A stretch of 64,000 nt of DNA from Trueperaceae bacterium (GTDB taxonomy: Bacteria > Deinococcota > Deinococci > Deinococcales > Trueperaceae): positions 31,001-95,000 of the forward strand of contig DASVCN010000039.1 in assembly GCA_036381595.1 (NCBI GenBank), in the 5' to 3' direction. Of the stretch, positions 36,017 through 43,502 are shown piece by piece. The notes under the pieces were generated by a model. It had not been told where the DNA came from, made no database searches, and saw only the letters and a list, made by a program, of their open reading frames with translations. The translations under genes were made by a program, and so were the position numbers. Numbering within the stretch: the stretch's first letter is position 1; every line of letters begins with the position of its first letter.

Positions 36017-37933
36017 CTAGACACGCGGGCGAACCCACGACTCTAGCCGCAGCAGCAGCCAAACCTCGCTCAGGCGCCTGGTGTCCTTGCCGGACACCGC
36101 TTCCCGAACGAACCGATCCACTCCACGTGGCTCGACCGCTCCGATACTGGCCAGCGCCTTCGCGCCCCCGAGCGCGCCCCAGGCGGCGCCTGCTTCCGCA
36201 AGCAGAACTTCGTTGACGAAACCGCGGGCCACGAGCTTCTTCTGGCGCTCGAAGCCGAGGCCCGGGAAGCGTCGCGCCAGTCGGCTCCTCACGAGGCCCT
36301 TGGTTTGCCCGCCGGCATAGAGGATGCGAGGCGGCACCCTGTAGAGGAACTCGATCAGGTCCGGATCCCAGTAGACGTCGTGGTGCCTCGCTCCGGTCAG
36401 CCGTCCCTGCTCGTAGGTCTCCTCGAAGCTCGGTGCGAACAGCGGGTTCTCGAACATCTCCATGACCAGCCGGTGACGGAAGCCGGCCTCAGGCAGAGGG
36501 GCCTCGCGCAAGGTCTCGTCCACGCTCCACCTCGTCCGCCTCTCGACCTCCCGCCGGAGGGCCGGGTCCGGCAGCAACCAGGCGTTTCGGCCGGTCAGCC
36601 TTCTTCTTACGGCAAGGTCGGCGCGGCGACGCCTCAGGGCGGGCGTCAATCGATCGAGGAGATCGGCGTAACAGGCGCTCAGCAGCGGCCTGGCTCCACC
36701 CTTCCAGAGGATCGATCGGACGGCTCGCAACCGACCCAGCCGGGAGGCCCGACTCAGGGCAGCGGTGTGGGCGAACAGCTCGCGAACCTCGAGGGAGCGG
36801 ATGAGGTCGGCTGCGACGATCGGGAACATCGTCAGCCACTCGTCGCCACCGCGACCGGTGAGGATCGTCGTGCATCCGGCGTCGGCGCCGGCCTTCGCCA
36901 GCCTCAGGTAGGCAGGTAGCCAGATGTTCTGCAACGGCGCCTCGAGGCTGGCCGACAGCGCCAGCGACTTCGAGAGCAAGCCTTCGTTGCCGGCGACCTC
37001 CGCATACTCCAGATGCAGCTGCGGCAAGCCGAGCTCCTTCGCGACGCCCCGTTGGACCGCTTCCTCCCGAAGACGCTGCGGGAAGATGAAGGAGAGGGCC
37101 AAAGGCTTCTCGAACCCGATGCGCTGGCAATGTCCGGCTGCGGCGACGGCAACCGAGACGGAGTCGATGCCTCCACTCAGGAAGATCCCGCACCTGCCGC
37201 CGTCCCAGGCTCTGCCCACGGCCCGCTCGAGCTGCTGCGGGAAGGTATCGGCTTCCTCCTGGCACATCCAGCGCGACGCATGACGGGTTGTGGGGAGCCG
37301 CCAGTAACGTTCGATCCGCAACCCCGACCCGTCCAGCGTGAGCAGGTTCCCGGCCGGAAGTCGTTCGACGCCCCGGTAGCAGGTCTCCCGGATGTCAAGC
37401 GCCGATCTCGCGAGAAGGCTGGCGATGACGTGACGATCTACCTGTGCCCGGCCATCGGAGGAAGCCACGAGAGAGGGGCTGTTCGAGAGTTGCAGCGAGC
37501 CGCCTCGGTGGCGGAAGAAGAGCGGGTAGGCTCCGGCGCGGTCGCGTACCGCGAAAAGCAGCCTGCGGCGGGCGTCGAAGTAGGCGAGGACGTAGCTGCC
37601 TTTCAGCCGCTCCGCCGCTCCTCTCCCCCAGCGCTCGAACGCTCGCCGCACGAGTTCCGCATCGTCCGCCTCGGGCGCCGGCGAGAGCGCCGAAGCCAAC
37701 TCGACGCGATTGAACAGCAGCCCCTCGAAGAGGGCGACCGTTCCCTGACCTATGCTCGCACGAGGCCAGCGTCCCGGCTCCTGGACGGTGAGGCGGAGGC
37801 TGGACAGGCCGTCGCGGTAGAGTTCCTGTCCCTCCTCCCGGTCGGGCGTGGACAGCGTCAGGAGCCAACGGCCCGCGACTGCTACCGCTGCTGCCCTGTC
37901 CCCGACACTCGCCCGCAGCGCTCCGGCCGGCAT
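36017..37933 (-). CDS. lasso peptide lactam synthetase C2 (asparagine synthetase B-like)
   Basis: This 638-aa protein has the glutaminase-like N-terminal domain without a catalytic Cys, then the PP-loop IFLSGGIDSVSVAVAA (near residue 245), TGRGGDEWLTM, and the C-terminal YWDPDLIEFLYRVPP and FPGLGFERQKK segments shared by all three synthetases. It follows the RRE gene by 8 bp, so it is translated from the B2-B1-C2-A2 transcript. The pairing with A2 directly downstream suggests each synthetase is matched to its own precursor. Confidence 0.87.
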   Translation of the reverse strand: MPAGALRASVGDRAAAVAVAGRWLLTLSTPDREEGQELYRDGLSSLRLTVQEPGRWPRASIGQGTVALFEGLLFNRVELASALSPAPEADDAELVRRAFERWGRGAAERLKGSYVLAYFDARRRLLFAVRDRAGAYPLFFRHRGGSLQLSNSPSLVASSDGRAQVDRHVIASLLARSALDIRETCYRGVERLPAGNLLTLDGSGLRIERYWRLPTTRHASRWMCQEEADTFPQQLERAVGRAWDGGRCGIFLSGGIDSVSVAVAAAGHCQRIGFEKPLALSFIFPQRLREEAVQRGVAKELGLPQLHLEYAEVAGNEGLLSKSLALSASLEAPLQNIWLPAYLRLAKAGADAGCTTILTGRGGDEWLTMFPIVAADLIRSLEVRELFAHTAALSRASRLGRLRAVRSILWKGGARPLLSACYADLLDRLTPALRRRRADLAVRRRLTGRNAWLLPDPALRREVERRTRWSVDETLREAPLPEAGFRHRLVMEMFENPLFAPSFEETYEQGRLTGARHHDVYWDPDLIEFLYRVPPRILYAGGQTKGLVRSRLARRFPGLGFERQKKLVARGFVNEVLLAEAGAAWGALGGAKALASIGAVEPRGVDRFVREAVSGKDTRRLSEVWLLLRLESWVRPRV

Positions 37934-37941
37934 GTCGAGCC

Positions 37942-38205
37942 TCAGGCCTCGGTGAGTAGCAGCTTCTCGTGCGTGAGCGACTCCAGTACGGCGGGAATCT
38001 CCCGACGTACGACGACCGGGTCGACGGCGAACGCCTCGGCCAGTCGTGCCTCCACCTGATCCTCGTCGAGGCCAGAGCCGAGCAGCTCGAAAAGAGCGGC
38101 GGCGGTCTCGTTCAGTTCGATGATCCGGTCGGTCTCCAGGTTCACCAGGACCATGGAGTCTCCCAGCCGCTGCACGACGACTTGCGGATTAGTCTTCCAA
38201 CGCAT
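37942..38205 (-). CDS. PqqD-family RiPP recognition protein B1
   Basis: An 87-aa RRE protein that binds the leader peptide and presents it to the leader peptidase B2. It has the family pattern VVVQRLGDSMVLVNLETDRI, then ELNETAAALFELLGSG and a helical C-terminus. GGAGGAGGACGAG precedes the ATG. It is the only RRE in the cluster, so it must serve all three precursors, which fits their near-identical leader pattern. Confidence 0.88.
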   Translation of the reverse strand: MRWKTNPQVVVQRLGDSMVLVNLETDRIIELNETAAALFELLGSGLDEDQVEARLAEAFAVDPVVVRREIPAVLESLTHEKLLLTEA

Positions 38206-38270
38206 CTCGTCCTCCTCCTTCGCTGGCCGCCCGTTGCCGTAGGCAACCCTGGGCGCTCATGCCGGCATCC

Positions 38271-38762
38271 TCAACCTTCGAGCGTCATCGTCCTCGTGAA
38301 GTTCTTGGAGTTGGTGCCGCCGATGACGACGCGTTCGCCACACACCAGCCAGGCGTGCCCCTCGACCGCCGTCTCGCCGCCACCGATGAATCCGATCTCG
38401 ACCCGCGAGTCCTGGCCCTGACGACGCAGCAACCGCTGCAAGGCGAGCGCCTGGGTCAGGCAGGTGGCGCCGGGAACCAGCCGCGAAGCGCGGGCTACAG
38501 CCCTGCTCCAACCGTCGACCAGGTGCGGCGCGAGCCTCCCGCTTCCGGGCGGTCGCTCCACGATCCGCGCATGGGCGCGCGCAAGCGTCGTCACCGTGAG
38601 TGCCCAGCGAACCGACAGCACGACGGGCAGGGCCAGCAGCACCATCCTCCACTCACCCGCCGTGAGGCGGCGCGCTCCGGCCAGCGAACCGAGGCGGCGC
38701 GGGTCGAGCGAGAGGCGAGCTCGCCGGCGTCTTGGCTGAGCTGCAACACCTGTCCGGTTCAT
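38271..38762 (-). CDS. lasso leader peptidase B2 (transglutaminase-like)
   Basis: This 163-aa protein matches the transglutaminase-like B2 (McjB C-terminal) peptidase that cuts off the leader. The catalytic Cys is in PGATCLTQALALQRLLRRQG and the His in EGHAWLVCGERVVIG; the third residue is less clear. A membrane-type segment, WRMVLLALPVVLSVRWAL, precedes it. ATG 38762 with GGAGGG is preferred, because an in-frame start at 38891 lies upstream of the promoter at 38821-38862. It opens the B2-B1-C2-A2 transcript. Confidence 0.85.
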   Translation of the reverse strand: MNRTGVAAQPRRRRARLSLDPRRLGSLAGARRLTAGEWRMVLLALPVVLSVRWALTVTTLARAHARIVERPPGSGRLAPHLVDGWSRAVARASRLVPGATCLTQALALQRLLRRQGQDSRVEIGFIGGGETAVEGHAWLVCGERVVIGGTNSKNFTRTMTLEG

Positions 38763-38820
38763 CCGTCTACCCTCCAGCGGTCGGCTTGCGAGTAGCGACA
38801 GTTCTCCGTCGGATGAGAGA

Positions 38821-38862
38821 AATGTAGTCCTTCTTCCATTCTCCGTGCCGGCAACCGTCACA
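38821..38862 (-). promoter_or_regulatory. cluster promoter P-B (TGTGA-N31-TACATT)
   Basis: TTGTGACG with TGTGA at 38862-38858, exactly 31 nt, then TACATT at 38826-38821. Transcription would begin near 38814, about 52 nt before the B2 ATG at 38762. It matches the promoters of C1, C3 and the exporter. Confidence 0.65.
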
Positions 38863-38879
38863 ACGACATGTCGAATGAG

Positions 38880-38920
38880 TTCGTCCGGCACCGGGCGTGG
38901 GTGGCCTGGCGCCGGACGAA
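38880..38920 (-). terminator. stem-loop after precursor A3
   Basis: TTCGTCCGGC and GCCGGACGAA form a perfect 10-bp stem with a 21-nt loop, starting 17 nt after the A3 stop. No T-run. It separates the C3-A3 transcript from the B2 promoter. Confidence 0.5.
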
Positions 38921-38936
38921 GCGTGAGAACTCGCTT

Positions 38937-39077
38937 CTACTTGCCTTCGATGCCGGATGGCTTGCGAGGCTCGCCCGGGTCGCCGCCGACGAGGCTGAGT
39001 TTGCCACCGCCGCGAAGTACGACATCGCGAACCTGACCCACGAACTGCACTTGCATGGGCTTCCAGGTCTTGCTCAT
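38937..39077 (-). CDS. lasso peptide precursor A3
   Basis: A 46-aa peptide with a 24-residue leader (starting MSKTWKPMQVQFVGQVRDVV) and a 22-residue core that begins GKLSLVGGDPGEP. Asp9 would close a nine-residue ring with Gly1, leaving a basic, Pro-rich 13-residue tail ending in Lys. It begins 28 nt after synthetase C3. Position -2 is Gly instead of the usual Thr. Confidence 0.8.
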   Translation of the reverse strand: MSKTWKPMQVQFVGQVRDVVLRGGGKLSLVGGDPGEPRKPSGIEGK

Positions 39078-39105
39078 AGCTTCACCCCCTTACCTCGACT
39101 GGTTT

Positions 39106-41112
39106 CTAGACACGTGGGCGCACCCACGACTCTAGGCTCATCAGGCGCCAGACGTCGTCGACGTGGCGCTCGTCCCGCTCGGTCAGCACACTGCTCACGA
39201 ACTCCTGCACGGACCGTGGTTCGACGAGGCCCAGGTCGGCCAGAGCCGAGGCACCTTCGAGCGCCTGCCAGGCAGGGCCGCCCTCGTCGAGCAGGAGGGA
39301 GCAGAAGAAATCGCGCGACACGAGCTTCTTCTGGCGATCGAAACCGAGTCCCGGGAAGCGTTTGGCGACCTCGCCGCGCACCAACCCCTTGGTTCGCCCC
39401 CCGCTGTTCAGCAGGTGTGGCGGAACCCGGTTGAGGAACTCGACGAGGTCGGCGTCCCAGTAGATGTCGAACTGCAGCACGTCCATCTCCCGCCCCGCGC
39501 TGTAGACCTCTTCGGCGTCCACGGCGAGCAGGGGATGGTCGAGGGAGCTGTTGCGGTCGCTGAAGTAGAAGCCGCCGGGGCCAACTTCCGAGGGGATCGC
39601 CGCCCTCTGCCAGAAGCGGTTCTCGATCCGCCGGGCCAGCGTGCGGGCCACGGCCGGATCGGGCGCGAGCCAGCCCGGAAGGCGTGACAGGCGAGCATCC
39701 AGAGAGCTCCTCAGACGAGCGGTCCGCACGCCCGGCACGTGCCGGCGCACTAGTCGCTCCTTCTCGTAGCGCAACAGCTTGCCGAGCCCGTTCCGCCACA
39801 GGACGTTGCGAAGTAGTGGCGCTGTCGGAAGGTGCAGCGACCGCCGCACCGCCGAGACATAGGAGAACAGGTGAGGCAGGTCGAATGACCGGATGTAGTC
39901 GGCGGCGATTACGGGCGAGACGGTCAACCACTCGTCGCCGCCCCCGCCGGTGAGGATCACCCGCCGCCCTTCCGCCTTCGCATCGCACGCGAGAGTTCGG
40001 TATGCAGGGTGCCAGACGTTCTGCAGTGGTGCCGCGGCGGTTGCAGAAGTCCTCAGAGCAGCGGAAACCAGACCGTTCGGTCCTACCGCCTCGTGCAGCG
40101 GGATGAAGCGTTGATCGAGGCCCAGCATCTCGGCAACCCCCCGCTGAGTCGTTTCCTCGCTCACCGTGCCCGGGAACAGGAGCGAGAGCGCCAGCGGGGA
40201 CGGCTGCCCGAGCAACCCGGCTCGCTGAGCAGCCGCGCCCGCTACCGACACCGAATCGAGTCCACCGCTTAGGAAGATGGCCGCCGGTCCGATATCGAGC
40301 GCCCGGGCGACGGCTTGGTCCAGCAGTTCCCCGAACCGGTAGAGCTCCTCCTCGTCCACCCACTCCGCGCCCTCCCCCACGGCCGGCAGGTCCCAGTACC
40401 GCTCCGTTCGCGGCTGCCTGAACCCGTCGCCGGTGAGGTAGTGCCCCGGTGGGACTCGCTTCACCCCCCTGTAGAAGGTCTCCTCGAGCTCGGGATGTTG
40501 CCGCGCCAGCAACCCGGCGAGCACGCCCCTGTCCACATCCAGGCCGGGGCCTGGCGCGGCGGCGAACGCATCGATCACCGGTGAGAGGAAGAGCGCGCCA
40601 GCGTGGCGGCAGTAGAAGAGAGGGTAGATGCCCAACCTGTCACGGGCGGCTACCAGCCTCGCGCGCCGAGAGTCCCAGAGGCAGAAGGAGTAGACCCCCT
40701 TCAGGTGGGCTGCCAGCCCTTCCCCCCAGCGCTCGTACGCTCGCACCACCAGCTCGGCGTCGCTGGGGGCCAGCGAAGGCGCCAGTCCGAGTCGCTCCGC
40801 GAGTTCCGATCGTTCGAAGAGATGGCCCTCGAAGACGACGGCCTTCTCCCGGCAGAGGAGCGTGCTCGGCGCCCGGCCCTCTTCGCGCAGGGTCACCAGG
40901 AAACGTCCATCGCCCGAGGCGACCAGCGGCCGGGAGACGACGCCATCGTGTCGAGATCGATCTCCTACCCGTACCAGCCAGGCGGCGGCATGCATCTCGC
41001 GTGCCGGCAGCCTGTCACGGCTCCCGGTCGGTGACAGGGTGTCCGCCATGGCAGACCCGGTCATCTCTTGCCCGCGGGCTATCGCTGTCGACGATTGGCC
41101 ACTCCCACGCAT
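39106..41112 (-). CDS. lasso peptide lactam synthetase C3 (asparagine synthetase B-like)
   Basis: This 668-aa protein is the longest of the three. It has an extended N-terminus, the glutaminase-like domain without catalytic Cys, the PP-loop IFLSGGLDSVSVAGAA (near residue 280), TGGGGDEWLT and FDRQKKLVSRDFF, and ends in WVRPRV. GGAAGGAGG lies 7 nt before ATG 41112. It has its own promoter (41221-41262), divergent from the exporter, and is followed by precursor A3. Confidence 0.87.
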   Translation of the reverse strand: MRGSGQSSTAIARGQEMTGSAMADTLSPTGSRDRLPAREMHAAAWLVRVGDRSRHDGVVSRPLVASGDGRFLVTLREEGRAPSTLLCREKAVVFEGHLFERSELAERLGLAPSLAPSDAELVVRAYERWGEGLAAHLKGVYSFCLWDSRRARLVAARDRLGIYPLFYCRHAGALFLSPVIDAFAAAPGPGLDVDRGVLAGLLARQHPELEETFYRGVKRVPPGHYLTGDGFRQPRTERYWDLPAVGEGAEWVDEEELYRFGELLDQAVARALDIGPAAIFLSGGLDSVSVAGAAAQRAGLLGQPSPLALSLLFPGTVSEETTQRGVAEMLGLDQRFIPLHEAVGPNGLVSAALRTSATAAAPLQNVWHPAYRTLACDAKAEGRRVILTGGGGDEWLTVSPVIAADYIRSFDLPHLFSYVSAVRRSLHLPTAPLLRNVLWRNGLGKLLRYEKERLVRRHVPGVRTARLRSSLDARLSRLPGWLAPDPAVARTLARRIENRFWQRAAIPSEVGPGGFYFSDRNSSLDHPLLAVDAEEVYSAGREMDVLQFDIYWDADLVEFLNRVPPHLLNSGGRTKGLVRGEVAKRFPGLGFDRQKKLVSRDFFCSLLLDEGGPAWQALEGASALADLGLVEPRSVQEFVSSVLTERDERHVDDVWRLMSLESWVRPRV

Positions 41113-41220
41113 GCCAGTCCTCCTTCCGATGCGTTACCAGACGCGACTAGCTCGGCGAGTTGGGCCGTCGAACGACCGGTTCGGCCAGAGCTGGTCCTCG
41201 TTCTTTCGGTCTTAGAGAGG

Positions 41221-41262
41221 AATGTAGACGGGATCGCAATCTTCTCGGGTGCGTGCGTCACA
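41221..41262 (-). promoter_or_regulatory. cluster promoter P-C3 (TGTGA-N31-TACATT)
   Basis: TTGTGACG with TGTGA at 41262-41258, exactly 31 nt, then TACATT at 41226-41221, about 109 nt before the C3 start. It faces the exporter promoter; the two TGTGA half-sites point away from each other, 18 bp apart. Confidence 0.68.
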
Positions 41263-41280
41263 ACACCCGGTCGATCCCGA

Positions 41281-41322
41281 TGTGACGGCCAACTGTCCGC
41301 CGGCGGAAGGTGCACCTATACT
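41281..41322 (+). promoter_or_regulatory. cluster promoter P-D (TGTGA-N31-TATACT)
   Basis: TGTGACG with TGTGA at 41281-41285, exactly 31 nt, then TATACT at 41317-41322. Transcription would start near 41329, about 93 nt before the exporter GTG. This is the only plus-strand copy of the element. Confidence 0.68.
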
Positions 41323-41421
41323 GCCGACACCTACAGCCCGGACCGTGGGCGCAAGAGCGTCAGGCGTATATGGCCACGCACGGCGTCTTCCGCTTCAGCC
41401 CATCGATGGAGAACGAACGAC

Positions 41422-43293
41422 GTGAACAGCGTAGTGCCACCAGATTCCCTCGGGGAGGAGCGCAGCGAGCAGCAGACGAACGTCTGGCGCTTCCTGCTGA
41501 CAGTGAACCGACTGCTGTCGTGGCGGTTCGCGGCTCTCGTTCTCCTCACCCTCGTCATCGGTTCGATCTCCGGCCTCTCACTGGTGTTGCTCATGCCCAT
41601 GCTGCAGGTGGTGGGCCTCGAGGTAACGGGTGGGGCGGGCGAACGGCTGGTGGAGTCGGTGTTCCAGGCTCTGAGCGCGTTCGGTCTGCGCCCCACCCTG
41701 CTGGCCGTACTCTGCCTCAACGCGGCCGCCGTCATCCTCACCGCGATCCTCACCCGCTACCAGGCCGTATTCTCGGCGCGCACGAACCAGGCGGTCGTCA
41801 GGCGGCTGCGGCAGCGGCTCTACGCCAGCATCTGCCGAGCCGAGTGGCTCTTCATAGCTCGCCAGCGTCCCGGCCGCCTGACTCACGTGCTGCTCGGAGA
41901 ACTTGACAGGGTGGGAGCGGCGGTCGCCTCGCTGGTGACCCTGCTCGTCGGGTGCGGCCGAGTGCTCGCGTACGGCGTCGTCGCATTCGTCCTCTCGCCT
42001 GCGATGACCGTGCTCACTCTGGCCTGCGGCCTGCTGCTGGCGCTGCTGCTCCTGCGCCAGACGCAGCTGGGCCGACGGGCGGGAGCTGCCGTCTCGAACG
42101 CCTACGGCGACCTCTACTCGGCCACCGGGGAACACCTGGCGGGGCTGAAGTTCACGAAGAGCCACGCGCTCGAGGAGGCGCAGACACGCGCCTTCAACGC
42201 GATAGCGGATTGGGTCGCCCGGACCCACGTCGAGGTGGTGCGGAACCAGGCAGAGGTGGGCTTCTTCCTCCAGGCAGGAACCGTGATAGCTCTCAGCGTG
42301 ATCATCTATTTCGCGTTCGAGGTATTGGCTCTTCCCCTCGCGACCGTTCTCCTGCTCATCTACCTCTTCTCGCGGCTGCTGCCGATGGTGGCTTCGGTCC
42401 AACGTAGCTACCAGGCACTCATCGGCCAGCTGCCGGCCTTCGCACACGTGCAGGAGACACTCGCCCGAAGCGAGGCGGCGGCGGAAGCGCCGGTGGACGA
42501 ACCGGCAGCGCTGGGCCTGGCTAGGCAGATCGAGCTGCGCGACGTGGAGTTCAGATATCGAGGGGGACAGGACAGGGCGGCGCTCGACCGCATTCGGCTG
42601 CTGATCCCGGCCGGACGCACCACCGCACTAGTCGGGCCGTCCGGCTCCGGCAAGAGTACGATCGCCGACCTGGTTACCGGCCTCCTCGCACCTGATTCCG
42701 GCGAGGTGCTCGTCGACGGCGTTCCACTGACAGGCGACCGACGGCTCGCCTGGCGCGCATCGATCGCCTACGTCTCCCAGGAGGTGTTCCTCTTCAACGA
42801 CACGATCGAGGCGAATCTGCGCCTGGCGCGGCCGGGTGCCAGCGAAGCCGAGATATGGGAAGCGCTGGAGGCAGCGTCTGCGGGCTTCGTGCGATCGCTG
42901 CCACAGGGGCTCGCGACGAACGTGGGCGACCGAGGCTCACATCTTTCGGGCGGAGAGCGTCAGCGGCTGGTGCTGGCCAGGGCCTTACTGCGAAGACCGC
43001 AGGTGCTCGTCCTCGACGAAGCCACCAGTTCACTGGACGCGCAGAACGAGGAGCGGGTCCGGGAGGCGATCGAGCGGCTCGGCGGCAGCATGACGATCCT
43101 CGTGATCGCTCACCGGCTCGCCTCCATCCGCATGGCCGACGCCATCCACGTGGTTTCGGAGGGGCGGATCGTAGAGACCGGAAGCTGGCGTGAGCTCATG
43201 GGGAACGAGGAGGGTCTGTTCCGCGCCCTTGCGTTGGCCCAGGGACTGACTGGCGCGCAGGATCGCGACGCGGATACCGTGCTGGTCGGCTAG
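41422..43293 (+). CDS. ABC exporter, permease-ATPase fusion (lasso peptide export/immunity)
   Basis: This 623-aa half-transporter has six membrane segments (residues about 30-330) and an ATPase domain with Walker A GPSGSGKST, signature HLSGGERQRLVLARALL, Walker B VLVLDEATSSLD and a switch His in IAHRLAS. No N-terminal peptidase C39 domain is present. It resembles McjD-like exporters that expel the mature lasso peptide and protect the producer. GTG 41422 is chosen because it follows the promoter at 41281-41322 and a GGAG; the frame is open far upstream by chance. Confidence 0.88.
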   Translation: MNSVVPPDSLGEERSEQQTNVWRFLLTVNRLLSWRFAALVLLTLVIGSISGLSLVLLMPMLQVVGLEVTGGAGERLVESVFQALSAFGLRPTLLAVLCLNAAAVILTAILTRYQAVFSARTNQAVVRRLRQRLYASICRAEWLFIARQRPGRLTHVLLGELDRVGAAVASLVTLLVGCGRVLAYGVVAFVLSPAMTVLTLACGLLLALLLLRQTQLGRRAGAAVSNAYGDLYSATGEHLAGLKFTKSHALEEAQTRAFNAIADWVARTHVEVVRNQAEVGFFLQAGTVIALSVIIYFAFEVLALPLATVLLLIYLFSRLLPMVASVQRSYQALIGQLPAFAHVQETLARSEAAAEAPVDEPAALGLARQIELRDVEFRYRGGQDRAALDRIRLLIPAGRTTALVGPSGSGKSTIADLVTGLLAPDSGEVLVDGVPLTGDRRLAWRASIAYVSQEVFLFNDTIEANLRLARPGASEAEIWEALEAASAGFVRSLPQGLATNVGDRGSHLSGGERQRLVLARALLRRPQVLVLDEATSSLDAQNEERVREAIERLGGSMTILVIAHRLASIRMADAIHVVSEGRIVETGSWRELMGNEEGLFRALALAQGLTGAQDRDADTVLVG

Positions 43294-43332
43294 ACCTCCA
43301 GAGTGCTGGGCGGTCGACGCTTCCGGCCGGTG

Positions 43333-43413
43333 AGCTTGACCCGGAGCGTCGGGCCGGTCAGCTTGACCCGGAGCGTCCGGGGGATCAGCTTGATCGGGAT
43401 CTTCCGGCCGGTC
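43333..43413. repeat. 27-bp tandem repeat, three units
   Basis: Units start at 43333, 43360 and 43387, each beginning AGCTTGA. The first two are nearly identical over 18 bp; the third is more divergent. The period is nine codons. Frames cross it on both strands, but none has a good start site, so I call it non-coding. It fills most of the 209-bp gap between the convergent exporter and nucleotidyltransferase genes. Confidence 0.7.
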
Positions 43414-43502
43414 CCCCATGTTGGCCGCCTCCGGCGGTCGCCCCGACTGCCGGAATCTGTTCCGTTGCGATGCGGTCGGCTGCGTCGCCGACACCCGATG
43501 GA

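Noticed and set aside
38763..38891. Longer start for the B2 leader peptidase at 38891
   Set aside because: It would place the start upstream of the TGTGA-N31-TACATT promoter and inside the A3 stem-loop region; ATG 38762 has GGAGGG at good distance and begins the conserved part.
41258..41285. The TCACA-N18-TGTGA arrangement as one long operator
   Set aside because: Each TGTGA belongs to its own promoter at the fixed 31-nt spacing, so two separate sites explain it better than one wide palindrome.
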